Source of the DNA: Streptomyces yatensis
GTDB lineage: Bacteria > Actinomycetota > Actinomycetes > Streptomycetales > Streptomycetaceae
Direction: 5' to 3'
Assembly: GCF_018069625.1 (NCBI RefSeq)
Contig: NZ_CP072941.1
Coordinates: 1,054,001-1,118,000, forward strand
Length of the DNA stretch: 64,000 nucleotides
Of the stretch, positions 57,801-64,000 are shown piece after piece. Position 1 is the first letter of the stretch; the number at the start of each line of letters is the position of its first letter. A program made the translations under genes and the position numbers. The notes beneath the pieces were generated by a model. It made no database searches and had not been told where the DNA came from. It saw only the letters and a list, made by a program, of their open reading frames with translations.

Positions 57801-60800
57801 GGCCCATACGCATAGCCCGCCGCCTCGGAACGCTCGTAAAACCCCTCCAGATCCACCGGTTTCGCACTCGCCGGAGGCCATGTTCCACCCAGTCCCTCGG
57901 CCGGCCGGCCCGCGCCTTCCGATGCGGGGCTCAGCACCCCTTCGGCGTGGCACAGCCAGCCCGCATCGGTCCCCGCGTCGCCCTCGCCGTCCGGACGGGA
58001 GTAGATCCGCACATCGCGCCGCCCGTCCTCCGCCGCCGCGCCCACCACCACCTGGACACGCAGCCCGCCCGACTCCGGCAGCACCAATGGCACCTGGAGC
58101 GCCAGCTCCTCGATCCCACCGCAGCCGACCTCGTCGGCCGCCCGCAGTGCCCACTCCACCAGCGCAGCGCCCGGGGCCAGGACGGCGTTCGCCACGATGT
58201 GTTCGCCGAGCCAGTCGTCGCCGCCAACTGCCGAGATGCGCCCGGTGAGCAGGTGGGTGCTGCCATCGGCCAGCTCCACGGCGGCGCCGAGCAACGGATG
58301 GTCCGCTGCGACCAGGCCGAGCCTGCCGGGGTCGCCGACCGCGCCCGAGGCGTTCATCCAGTAACGCTGGTGCTGGAAGGCGTACGTGGGCAGATCGACC
58401 GTACGAGGCGTGGGATCGGCCGGGAACGCGGCCCTCCAGTCCACCTCGACCCCAGCGACGAACGCCTGCCCGAGTGAGTGCAGGAGCTGGGCCCGGCCGC
58501 CGTGATCGCGACGCAGCGTGGGCACGGCAACCGCGTCCACACCCACCTGCTCAAACGTCTCCTGCAGACCAAGAGTCAACACGGGATGACTACTGGCCTC
58601 GATGAACACCCGATGCCCATCCGCCACCAACGCCTCGACGGCATCAGCGAACCGCACCCGCTCCCGGAGATTCGCCACCCAGTAGCCGGTATCCAAGTCG
58701 GTGGTGGCCACACGACCACCGGTCACGGTCGAATAGAACGCCGTACCCGAACCCGACGTATCAAGCGGACGGACACCGGCCAAGACCTCGTTCAACTCAT
58801 CGCGGATCTCCTCCACCTGAGGACCGTGCGAGGCATAATCCACCTCGATCAGCCGCGCCCGCTCCCCCACCTCCTGGCACGCTGCGACGACAGCAGCCAC
58901 CTGCTCTGGCGGGCCCGAAACCACGGTGGAAGAGGGCCCGTTCACTGCGGCCACACCTACACCAGCGGCCTGAGCGCCCAGGTCGGAGAGCAACTGGCCC
59001 GCCTGCTCCTGGCCTACTCCAAGTGAGGCCATCGCGCCACCACCGGCCAGCTGTCGCAACGCCTTACTCCGCAGCGCCACCACCTTCGCGCCGTCCTCCA
59101 ACGACAACGCACCCGCCACCACCGCAGCCGCGATCTCACCCTGGCTATGACCCACCACCGCCGCAGGACGCACCCCATACCCCGCCCACACCCCAGCCAA
59201 CGACACCATCACCGCCCACAACACCGGCTGCACCACATCCACCCTGCTCAGGTCCGCCGCACCATCGACCCCCCGCAACACATCCGTCAACGACCACTCC
59301 GCATACGCCGAAAGCGCCCGCTCACACTCCCCCACCCGCGCCGCAAACACCGGCGACACCTCCAACAGCTCCGCACCCATCCCCATCCACTGCGAACCCT
59401 GACCCGGAAACACCAACACCGGACCCACATCACCCGTCAGCGCCGCCGCACCCGACATCACCACACCCGGATGCGACACACCCCCCGCCAACGCCTCCAC
59501 CCCCGCAACCAACTCACCACAGCCCTCACCCACCACCACCGCCCGATGCTCAAACACCGACCGCGTCATCACCAACGACCACCCCACGTCCACAGACGAC
59601 AACTCCGCCGTACCACCCACCCGCCCAGCCAGCGCCGCCGCCTGCCCCCGCAACGCCTCCACGCTCCGCCCCGACACCACCCACGGCACCACCCCACCCA
59701 CCTCGGAGGAATCCACCTCCGGCATAACCCCCTCAGGAGCCTGCTCCACAATCACATGCGCATTGGTGCCACTGATCCCGAACGCGGAGACCCCCGCCCG
59801 GCGCGGCTGCTCGTTTCTCGGCCACTCCGCCGGCTCCGTGAGCAGCCGCACCGCACCGCCGGACCAGTCCGCGTGCGGGGTCGGCTCATCGACGTGCAGC
59901 GTGGCGGGCAGCAGTTCATGGCGCAGCGCCATCACCATCTTGATCACACCGGCCACACCCGCCGCACCCTGCGTATGGCCGATGTTGGACTTCAGCGAGC
60001 CGAGCCACAGCGGCCTGCCCTCCGGCCGGTCCTGGCCGTACGCCGCGAGCAGCGCCTCGGCTTCGATCGGGTCGCCGAGCGTGGTGCCCGTGCCATGTGC
60101 CTCCACCGCGTCCACCTCGGCGGAGGAGAGCTGGGCGTTGATCAGCGCCTGGCGGATCACCCGCTGCTGGGAGGGACCATTGGGCGCGGTGAGCCCGTTG
60201 GACGCGCCGTCCTGGTTGATGGCCGAGCCCCGGATCACCGCGAGCACCTGATGTCCGTTGCGTTGTGCGTCGGAGAGCCGTTCCAGCAGCAGGAGCCCGA
60301 CGCCCTCCGAGAAGCCCGTGCCGTCGGCGGCGGCCGCGAAGGGCTTGCAGCGGCCGTCGGGGGCGAGTCCGCGCTGGCGGGAGAATTCCACGAAGGTGTT
60401 CGGCGTGGTCATCACGGTCACGCCACCGGCCAGGGCCAGGGTGCATTCGCCCTGCCGCAGCGCCTGGCAGGCGAGATGCATGGCGACCAGCGATGACGAG
60501 CAGGCGGTGTCCACCGTCACCGCGGGCCCTTCCAGGCCGAGGGTGAAGGCCACCCGGCCGGAGACGACGCTCAGGGTGTTTCCGGTGAGCAAATATCCTT
60601 CCGCGCTCTTTTCGATCTGCGGGGTGCCGAAGCCGAGAATTCCGGCGCCCGCGTAGACCCCGGTGGGGGTGCCCTTGAGCGAGGTGGGGTCGATTCCCGC
60701 GCGTTCGAGCAACTCCCAGGAGACTTCCAGCAGTTGACGCTGCTGGGGTTCGGCCGCCAGGGCCTCGCGCGGGCTGATGCCGAAGAAGGAGGCGTCGAAC

Positions 60801-61114
60801 CCGTCCGCCCGGTCCAGGAATCCGCCGTGGCGGACGTAGCTGGTGCCGGAGTGGTCGGGGTCCGGATGGTAGAGGGTCTCGGTACGCCAGCCACGGTTGG
60901 TGGGAAACTCCCCGATCGCGTCCCCGCGCGAGGCGACCAGCTCCCACAGGTCCTCGGGCGAGGCGATCCCGCCGGGGAACCGGCAGGCCATGCTCACGAT
61001 GGCCACCGGCTCCTGTGACCGCTCCTCCATCTCGCGAAGCCGCCGACGCGTCTGCCCCAGATCTGCCGTGACCTTCTTGAGGTACTGGCGGAGCTTCTCT
61101 TCGGTACCCGACAT
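48806..61114 (-). CDS. Bimodular type I PKS: methylmalonyl DH-KR, then malonyl DH-ER-KR
   Basis: 4102 residues from the ATG at 61112-61114, which has GGAGG 10 nt upstream. An upstream in-frame ATG at 61150 would overlap the previous gene and lacks such a site. The N-terminal docking helix ([13 protein letters not shown]...) is almost the same as that of the protein starting at 36589. Module one has a methylmalonyl AT and DH-KR; module two has a malonyl AT and DH-ER-KR. The pair yields a methyl-branched olefin followed by a plain CH2-CH2, matching C20/C21 and C18/C19 of nigericin. It contains an 18-bp in-frame minisatellite and a Thr-Asp run. The docking tail ends FIDNELGVS. The upstream stop is 16 nt before the start. 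Confidence 0.96.
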   Translation of the reverse strand: MSGTEEKLRQYLKKVTADLGQTRRRLREMEERSQEPVAIVSMACRFPGGIASPEDLWELVASRGDAIGEFPTNRGWRTETLYHPDPDHSGTSYVRHGGFLDRADGFDASFFGISPREALAAEPQQRQLLEVSWELLERAGIDPTSLKGTPTGVYAGAGILGFGTPQIEKSAEGYLLTGNTLSVVSGRVAFTLGLEGPAVTVDTACSSSLVAMHLACQALRQGECTLALAGGVTVMTTPNTFVEFSRQRGLAPDGRCKPFAAAADGTGFSEGVGLLLLERLSDAQRNGHQVLAVIRGSAINQDGASNGLTAPNGPSQQRVIRQALINAQLSSAEVDAVEAHGTGTTLGDPIEAEALLAAYGQDRPEGRPLWLGSLKSNIGHTQGAAGVAGVIKMVMALRHELLPATLHVDEPTPHADWSGGAVRLLTEPAEWPRNEQPRRAGVSAFGISGTNAHVIVEQAPEGVMPEVDSSEVGGVVPWVVSGRSVEALRGQAAALAGRVGGTAELSSVDVGWSLVMTRSVFEHRAVVVGEGCGELVAGVEALAGGVSHPGVVMSGAAALTGDVGPVLVFPGQGSQWMGMGAELLEVSPVFAARVGECERALSAYAEWSLTDVLRGVDGAADLSRVDVVQPVLWAVMVSLAGVWAGYGVRPAAVVGHSQGEIAAAVVAGALSLEDGAKVVALRSKALRQLAGGGAMASLGVGQEQAGQLLSDLGAQAAGVGVAAVNGPSSTVVSGPPEQVAAVVAACQEVGERARLIEVDYASHGPQVEEIRDELNEVLAGVRPLDTSGSGTAFYSTVTGGRVATTDLDTGYWVANLRERVRFADAVEALVADGHRVFIEASSHPVLTLGLQETFEQVGVDAVAVPTLRRDHGGRAQLLHSLGQAFVAGVEVDWRAAFPADPTPRTVDLPTYAFQHQRYWMNASGAVGDPGRLGLVAADHPLLGAAVELADGSTHLLTGRISAVGGDDWLGEHIVANAVLAPGAALVEWALRAADEVGCGGIEELALQVPLVLPESGGLRVQVVVGAAAEDGRRDVRIYSRPDGEGDAGTDAGWLCHAEGVLSPASEGAGRPAEGLGGTWPPASAKPVDLEGFYERSEAAGYAYGPSFQGLRAVWRDGADLLAEVALPEAAGDADGFGIHPALLDAALHPALLFDTGSERERGGGQVLLPFAWNGVSLWAAGASTVRVRLTPHRGGAEGERGLRLVVADAVGDPVLTVDSLVTRPASVEQLRGAATARGVDGLFVLDWTPLPQSTGADGAVADRADWAVLAAEGAHPDLEALLAGLDEGKPVPAVVLAEFPSPDVDADTATDMATAGLAVARGVLELVQKWLAEPLLADARLVVVTRGAVAVTHAEGDTNVAVAAVWGLLRSAQAENPGRFLLLDLEPDLALELDFGLEPDGDRELGLQLRDAITQAMDLDEPQLAVRDGRAWVPRLIRASADSGPEERDHPAALDPDGTVLVTGGTGTLGGLVAEHLVRTWQVGHLLLVSRRGPDAPGARDLATRLEGLGARVRIAAVDVTDASAVAELVAGVDAEHPLTGVIHATGLLDDAVITSQTPERLARVWAAKATGAAHLHTATADLPLSLFAMFSSAAGVMGSPGQANYAAANAFCDALAAHRHAHGLPGLSVAWGLWAHSSEMTGKLVATDRARMSRSGIAAMSSETALGLLDAACAQGGPLCVAVDFDPAGVAGGDLPAVLRGLVAGRTGRRMAAGEAGVSGLAGRLVGLGDAARLDVVAEVVRGGVAVVLGFASAGEVRVDAAFKELGFDSLTAVELRNRLSVVTGLRLPATLVFDYPTPRVLAEYLCTRLTGETAGSGAHTPVVAATDADEPIAIVAMTCRFPGGVSSPEELWDLVASGRDAIGEFPTGRGWDLDGLFHPDPDHPGTSYARKGGFLYDADAFDAAFFGINPREALATDPQQRLLLEASWEVLERAGIDPVSLKGSPTGVYAGVMYHDYAAGLSGGDARLEGYAMLASSGSVVSGRVAYTLGFEGPAVTVDTACSSSLVAMHLAAQALRQGECTLALAGGVTVMATPDVFTGFSRQRGLAPDGRCKPFAAAADGTGWSEGVGVLLLERLSDARRNGHDVLAVIRGSAVNQDGASNGLTAPNGPSQQRVIRQALTSAGLSPSDIDAVEAHGTGTTLGDPIEAQALLATYGQDRPAGQPLLLGSIKSNIGHAQAAAGIAGVIKMVQAMRHGTLPASLHIDEPTPHVDWDSGAVRLLTERVEWPNGERPRRAGVSSFGASGTNAHLLLEQAPEPGERATTEPVISPDMRAVPWTLSARSAEALRGQAAALAERMANSAETTAVDVGWSLATTRSLFEHRAVALGDDRAELLAAVAALASGEPHPGVALPVSGAATGKTVWLFSGQGSQREGMGAGLYERFPVFATAFDEVCGLLDPHLEHPLRDVVFHGVAERPGLLDHTTYAQAGLFALHIALARLLDSLGVHPDAVIGHSIGEIAAAHVAGVFDLPDACRLVAARATLMGGLPEGGGMVTIAATADELAEDLARYDGQVGIAALNTPGNTVVSGPVELVAGIGNVWAAKGRKTRTLTVSHAFHSPLMDPILEPFAQAIDGLTFHRPTLPVLSNLTGEPADEEMAAPGYWVRHIRQPVRFHPAIAHIAPDTGVFLELGPDPVLATATQHTLQHLTADEATTDTDTDTDTHEGGAGPGRPTPLVTATLSRKRPDVHALGHALAQLHTHGTDVDWAHWFPADPAPRTVDLPTYAFQRERYWLAQGGGVGDVGAAGLQRVEHAQLPAAVGLADGGLVLTGRVSAGGAGGWLAEHVMAGAVLAPGAALVEWALRAADEAGCGGVEELALQVPLVLPASGGLRVQVVVGVATEDGRRDVRVYSRPDRDVEPGAEPGWVCHAEGVLSPPSPQGPARGPADEPGGVWPPAGAELVRLDGFYERAAASGYAYGPSFRGLRTVWRDGADVFAEVALPEAAGEPERFGIHPALLDAALHPAFLLDRPGQEHEDGRVWLPFAWRGVSLWAGGATTVRVRLSPRELEAGGAEDERGLRVEVADALGGPVLTVDSLVMRSADVDQLRASAGPGPEVDGLFTLEWTPLPVPAPDTGAGHHEPDPADGGEWVVLGSQECGPIVPGAVHHPHLESLVSALDGDGPAPAVAIAYLPALGGPSGGDAGEDLASAGLAASQRVLELVRGWLAEPRLADARLVVVTRGAVTIDTTEAIDTSKAEGASEADGASEADGASEADGASEADGASEMDGASDRDGARAGGLDVAGAAVCGLVRSAQAENPGRFLLVDLDPDSEPLEESVRGAVVWAAHLDEPQVALRAGRLRVPRLMRAGGVSSGGVAALVGQPAWRLELTGAATVENVKPVPCPEVLEPLGPRQVRVAVHAAGINFRDALISLGMVPGQTGLGGEGAGVVLDVGPEVTGVAVGDRVMGVFDRAFGPTAVTDARMVAPVPAGWTSAQAASAPVAFLTAWYGLVELARLQAGETVLIHAATGGVGMAAVRIARHLGAEVYATASPGKHGVLEAMGIDEAHRASSRDLDFEEVFRGATGGRGVDVVLNSLAGPFVDASLRLLREGGRLMEMGKTDLRDPEHIAEEHPGVTYQVYDLITDAGPQHIGRMLGELGELFATEALRPLPVRTWPLSRTREALRHLGQAKHTGKLVLDVPAPVDPDGTVLITGGTGTLGALVAEHLVRVWGIGHLLLVSRRGPEAPGARDLADRLTALGARVRVVAADVTDAAAVADLVAGVDPGHPLTGVIHAAGVLDDAVVTAQTPERLARVWAAKATAAAHLHAATAHLRLGAFVLFSSAAGVMGSPGQANYAAANAFCDALAAHRQALGLPTVSVAWGLWAESSEMTGGLADADLARMSRSGVTAMTADHALRLLDAAAEHGGHQLIAADMNTRVLAAQPADALPATLRALAASGAGGAAARRTAAAADARPDDWAGRLAGLSATEQHRAVLQLVRGHVATVLGHSDAEAVQADTNFKELGFDSLTAVELRNRLAAATGLRLPAALVFDYPEAAVLADYLLERIAPAVGTATGRDGADPVLNELARLEATLIGLEMKDDDSGAVTARLESLLAKWKATRKPAEEEKTAAERLESASAAQVLDFIDNELGVS
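51393..51518 (-). repeat. 18-bp in-frame minisatellite (EADGAS repeat)
   Basis: Four exact 18-bp units (51429-51500) plus worn units at both ends encode a six-residue repeat, Glu-Ala-Asp-Gly-Ala-Ser, in the linker region between DH and ER. Length is a multiple of three throughout, so the frame is kept. Confidence 0.9.
53116..53140 (-). repeat. Short GTGTCG-type repeat (Thr-Asp run)
   Basis: Hexanucleotide units encode alternating Thr-Asp in the C-terminal part of the malonyl AT, a position without such a run in the malonyl ATs at 1842-2760 and 6490-7410. Confidence 0.8.
54924..55421 (-). repeat. KS repeat patch shared with 42553-43053
   Basis: Partner copy in the second module of this gene, offset 12371 then 12368 after a one-codon indel. 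Confidence 0.75.
55666..56067 (-). repeat. ACP/linker repeat patch shared with 43292-43693
   Basis: Partner copy covering ACP and linker, with the same plus-strand C/A skew. Confidence 0.75.
58590..59560 (-). repeat. AT repeat patch (third copy)
   Basis: Methylmalonyl AT region sharing long near-identical stretches with 46250-47230 and about 40850-41800. Its right part (about 59060-59560, continuing to 59760) is one of the most C/A-rich plus-strand stretches in the window. Confidence 0.65.
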
Positions 61115-61124
61115 CAGTTCCGCG

Positions 61125-61129
61125 CCTCC
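61125..61129 (-). promoter_or_regulatory. Ribosome binding site GGAGG
   Basis: GGAGG on the minus strand, 10 nt before the ATG at 61114. It decides that start over 61150. Confidence 0.7.
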
Positions 61130-61130
61130 A

Positions 61131-64000
61131 TCAGGGCAGTTCACGGTCAATGAGCTCGAACATCTCGTCGTCCGAGGCGGCTTCGAGGGCGTCGAAGTCG
61201 GTCGCGTCGGCGGGGGCGCCGGACCCGCCGCCGTTCCATGTCGCCAGGAGGGCGCCCAGCCGTTTGGCGATCCGCTGCCGGCCTTCGTCGTCCGTGACGA
61301 GGGTGGCCAAGGTGGTGTCCAGCCTGGCCAACTCGCCGAGGACCGGGTCGACGGCGTCCCGGCCCGGCGTGGGTCCGTCGCCGGGTGCCAGCCGTTCCAG
61401 CAGGTAGTCGGCGAGTGCGGCCGCTTCCGGGTAGTCGAAGACGAGGGCGGCGGGCAGCCGCAGTCCGGTGGCGGCGGCGAGCCGGTTGCGCAGTTCTACG
61501 GCGGTCAGCGAGTCGAAGCCCAGCTCCTTGAAGCTGGCCTCGGCCTGTACCGCGTCCACATCGGCGTGTCCGAGGACCGTGGCCGCGTGGCCCCGGACCA
61601 GGTTGAGCACGAGTCGGTGCCGTTCGGCCGTGGACAGGCCCGCGAGCCGGGCGCCCCAGTCGACCTCGCGGCCTTCCCCGGCCGCCGCCGCGGTCCGCCG
61701 CCCGGTGCCGCCACCGCCGCCCGTGGCGGCCAGGGCGCGCAGCGTGGCGGGCAGGCTGTCGGCGGGCAGCCCGGCGAGGGTGCGGGTATCCACGTGGGCG
61801 GCGACCAGATGGGCACCGCCGTGCTGGACGGCGGCGTCGAGCAGGGCCAGACCGTGCCGGGTGCTCAGGGCGGCGACACCGGTACGGGACATCCGGGCCA
61901 GATCCGCCTCGGCCAGGTGTCCGGTCATCCCGCTGGCGTCGGCCCACAGGCCCCAGGCGACCGATACGCCGGGCAGCCCTGCGGCCCGCCGATGGGCGGC
62001 GAGTGCGTCGCAAAAGGCGTTGGCCGCCGCGTAGTTGGCCTGTCCGGGGCTGCCGAGTGTGCCCGCGGCGGAGGAGAAGAGGACGAACATGCCGAGCCGC
62101 AGATGGGCCGTGGCCGTGTGCAGATGGGCCGCGGCCGTGGCCTTGGCGGTCCAGACGCGCGCCAGCCGTTCGGGGGTCTGTGAGGTCACCACCGCGTCGT
62201 CCAGCACACCGGTGGCGTGGATGACTCCGGTCAGCGGATGCTCGGGGTCGATGCCCGCCACCAGCTCCGCCACCGCCGTGGCGTCGGTGACATCCGCCGC
62301 CGTAAGGCGCACCCGCGCGCCCAGCTCCTCCAGTCGGGCGGCCAGGTCGCGGGCGCCCGGAGCGTCCGGCCCGCGCCTGCTCACCAGCAGCAGCCGGCCG
62401 ATCCCCCAGGTGCGGACGAGGTGTTCGGCGATGTGGGCACCCAGGGTGCCGGTGCCGCCCGTGATCAGTACGGTGCCGTCCAGATCGACCGCGGCGGGTA
62501 CGTCCAGCACCAGCTTGCCGATGTGCCTGGCCTGGCTCAGCTGGCGTAGCGCGTCCCGCGCTCGGCTGAGCGGCCAGGGCCGTACGGGGGCGGGCCGCAG
62601 CGCTCCGGCCGCGAACAGCTCGCTCACTTCCCGCAGCATCTCGCCGATGCGGTCCGGACCGGCGTCGGGGACCAGGTCGAAGGCGCGGTAGCGGACACCC
62701 GGATAGGCGGCCGCGAGGTGCTCCGGCTCGCGGATGTCGGTCTTGCCCATCTCGGAGAGCCGTCCGCCGTCGGCCAGCAGCCGCAGGGAGGCGTCGACGT
62801 ACGGCCCGGCGAGGCTGTTGAGCACCACGTCGACGCCACGTCCGCCGGTGGCCTCGCGGAACACCTCCTCGAAGTCCAGGTCGCGCGAGGAGGCTCGATG
62901 CGCCTGATCGATGCCCATCTCCTCGAGTACCCCGTGCTTGCCGGGGCCGGCCGTGGCATAGACCTCGGCGCCCAAGTGGCGGGCGATCTGCACGGCCGCC
63001 ATGCCGACACCGCCGGTCGCGGCGTGGATCAGCACCGTTTCGCCGCCCCGCAGCCCGGCCAGGTCCACCAGCCCGTACCAGGCGGTGAGGAACACCACCG
63101 GCACGGCGGCCGCCTGCCGGAAGCTCCAGCCGTCGGGGATCGGCACGACCATGCGCGCGTCCGCCACCGCCCAGGGGCCGAACGCGCCCTCGAACAGGCC
63201 CATGACCCGGTCGCCCACCGCGAGCCCGGTCACCTCCGGGCCGATGTCCACGACGATGCCCGCGCCCTCGCTGCCGCGGAACACCCCGCCTCCGGGGTAC
63301 ATCCCGACGACGATGAGCGCATCGCGGAAGTTCATGCCCGCCGCGTGCACCGCGATCCGGACCTCTCCCGGCCCCAGCGGCGCCAGCGCCTCGGGGCACG
63401 GCACGGGTGTCACATTGTCCACGGTGGACGCGCCCCGCACGGCGAGTCGCCACGCGGACTCTCCCACCGGGCCCACCAGGCCGCCGCTTCCGGGGCCGCC
63501 CGCGCGCATCAGACGGGGCGCCCACACCCTGCCGGAGCCCACCGCCACCTGTGGTTCGTCCAGGGCGACGGCCCTCAGCACACCGTCCAGCACCGTAGCG
63601 CCGATCTCGTCGGCGTCGGGCGCGCCGTGCGGATCGCGGTCCAGCAGGATGAACCGCTCCGGGTTCTCCGCCTGTGCGCTGCGCAGCAGTCCCCACACCG
63701 CGGCGCCGGCCGCGTCCACGGCCCCGGCCTCGGTGTCCTGCGCCACCGGGCCGCCGGCCGCTACCGCGCCGTGGGTCACCACCACCAAACGGCTCTCGGC
63801 CAGCCGGGGTTCGGCCAGCCAGCCCCGCAGCAGGTCCAGGGTTCGCCGCACGGCCGCCAGGGATTCGGCTTCGGTGGCCCCGATGTCCACGGCCGTCTCC
63901 GAGGCCGGTACGGCGGTCAGCGCCACCGAGGGCGCGGGTGTTCCGGCGTCGAGCGCCGCGACCAGCGACTCCAGGTCCGGGTGGCGGACCACGCCCGGCA
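61131..64000 (-). CDS. Modular type I PKS, 5'-truncated by the window: ER-KR-ACP of a fully reducing module
   Basis: The last roughly 956 codons of a longer gene. Visible parts are the KR structural half, ER (AATGGVGMAA NADPH motif; the stereo-linked residue is Tyr, codon 63297-63299), KR (GGTGTLG, LDD, catalytic Tyr in GQANY, B-type), ACP (LGFDSL) and a docking tail ending LIDRELP. KS, AT and DH lie right of the window, so the extender cannot be read. Tyr in the ER predicts a 2S methyl if the AT takes methylmalonyl, unlike the Val-type ERs elsewhere here. In the nigericin reading this is the C22 methyl / C23 methylene module. The next gene starts 16 nt after the stop. Confidence 0.94.
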   Translation of the reverse strand, partial: PGVVRHPDLESLVAALDAGTPAPSVALTAVPASETAVDIGATEAESLAAVRRTLDLLRGWLAEPRLAESRLVVVTHGAVAAGGPVAQDTEAGAVDAAGAAVWGLLRSAQAENPERFILLDRDPHGAPDADEIGATVLDGVLRAVALDEPQVAVGSGRVWAPRLMRAGGPGSGGLVGPVGESAWRLAVRGASTVDNVTPVPCPEALAPLGPGEVRIAVHAAGMNFRDALIVVGMYPGGGVFRGSEGAGIVVDIGPEVTGLAVGDRVMGLFEGAFGPWAVADARMVVPIPDGWSFRQAAAVPVVFLTAWYGLVDLAGLRGGETVLIHAATGGVGMAAVQIARHLGAEVYATAGPGKHGVLEEMGIDQAHRASSRDLDFEEVFREATGGRGVDVVLNSLAGPYVDASLRLLADGGRLSEMGKTDIREPEHLAAAYPGVRYRAFDLVPDAGPDRIGEMLREVSELFAAGALRPAPVRPWPLSRARDALRQLSQARHIGKLVLDVPAAVDLDGTVLITGGTGTLGAHIAEHLVRTWGIGRLLLVSRRGPDAPGARDLAARLEELGARVRLTAADVTDATAVAELVAGIDPEHPLTGVIHATGVLDDAVVTSQTPERLARVWTAKATAAAHLHTATAHLRLGMFVLFSSAAGTLGSPGQANYAAANAFCDALAAHRRAAGLPGVSVAWGLWADASGMTGHLAEADLARMSRTGVAALSTRHGLALLDAAVQHGGAHLVAAHVDTRTLAGLPADSLPATLRALAATGGGGGTGRRTAAAAGEGREVDWGARLAGLSTAERHRLVLNLVRGHAATVLGHADVDAVQAEASFKELGFDSLTAVELRNRLAAATGLRLPAALVFDYPEAAALADYLLERLAPGDGPTPGRDAVDPVLGELARLDTTLATLVTDDEGRQRIAKRLGALLATWNGGGSGAPADATDFDALEAASDDEMFELIDRELP

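Larger units (their letters stand above)
55666..61020 (-). other. PKS module: KS-AT(methylmalonyl)-DH-KR-ACP (olefin-forming)
   Basis: KS about 34-460 (Cys205), AT about 563-865 (Ser657, YASH from Tyr760), DH (HIVANAVLAP with His972, Asn in place of the usual Gly; Asp1144), KR (GGTGTLG, LDD, Tyr1606, B-type) and ACP (Ser1771). It should provide the C20/C21 olefin. Confidence 0.92.

Noticed and set aside
61115..61150. Earlier ATG start at 61150 for the 4.1-kilo-residue PKS protein
   Set aside because: It would overlap the preceding gene, lacks a ribosome binding site, and adds 12 residues not seen in the otherwise nearly identical N-terminus at 36589.

Overview
The window is a block of a very high-GC, Streptomyces-type chromosome. 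It carries the middle and end of a modular type I polyketide synthase (PKS) cluster for a polyether ionophore. The polyether call rests on a set of small genes between the PKS genes: two small SnoaL-fold proteins of the MonB/LasB epoxide-hydrolase type, a MonCI-type flavin epoxidase, a discrete acyl carrier protein (ACPX) with a partner chain-transfer ketosynthase (KSX), a P450, and a NanE/MonCII-type thioesterase. No integrated thioesterase domain was found. Both ends of the window cut through PKS genes.

Layout. Plus strand, 1-29117: a 5'-truncated PKS gene (an ACP plus two malonyl/ketoreductase modules), a fully reducing methylmalonyl module, a methylmalonyl DH-KR module, the two MonB-like genes, the epoxidase, the KSX protein with decayed AT and KR, and ACPX. 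The last genes run tightly together, with two 4-nt overlaps. A strong hairpin at 29135-29177 separates this unit from a convergent P450 gene (29212-30471, minus). The thioesterase gene (30644-31510, plus) is divergent from the P450. It converges on the minus-strand PKS genes across a compact double hairpin (31513-31595). Minus strand, 64000-31598, in transcription order: the end of a fully reducing module, a bimodular protein (methylmalonyl DH-KR; malonyl DH-ER-KR), a bimodular protein (methylmalonyl DH-KR; methylmalonyl DH-ER-KR), and a single module with a redox-dead KR.

How they work together. Reading extender type and reductive domains as 64000->31598 (minus) followed by 1->22330 (plus) matches carbons C23 to C1 of nigericin position by position: olefins at C20/21 and C16/17 for epoxidation, a ketone at C13 for the spiroketal, hydroxyls at C9 and C7, methyls at C20, C16, C14, C12, C4 and C2, and an enoate at C2/C3. 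The chain is then expected to pass from the last module to ACPX through KSX, be epoxidised, cyclised by the MonB-like pair, and freed by the stand-alone thioesterase. The P450 would hydroxylate late. I infer a nigericin (or very close nigericin-type) cluster. The starter modules, the module before position 1, the O-methyltransferase, regulators and exporters are not in this window.

The PKS genes also hold several near-identical C/A-skewed repeat patches (GRINS-like), in-frame minisatellites, two spotted TTA codons, and docking helices that are nearly the same at two different junctions. There is no gene-free stretch over 300 bases. I saw no rRNA, tRNA, CRISPR array or insertion sequence.
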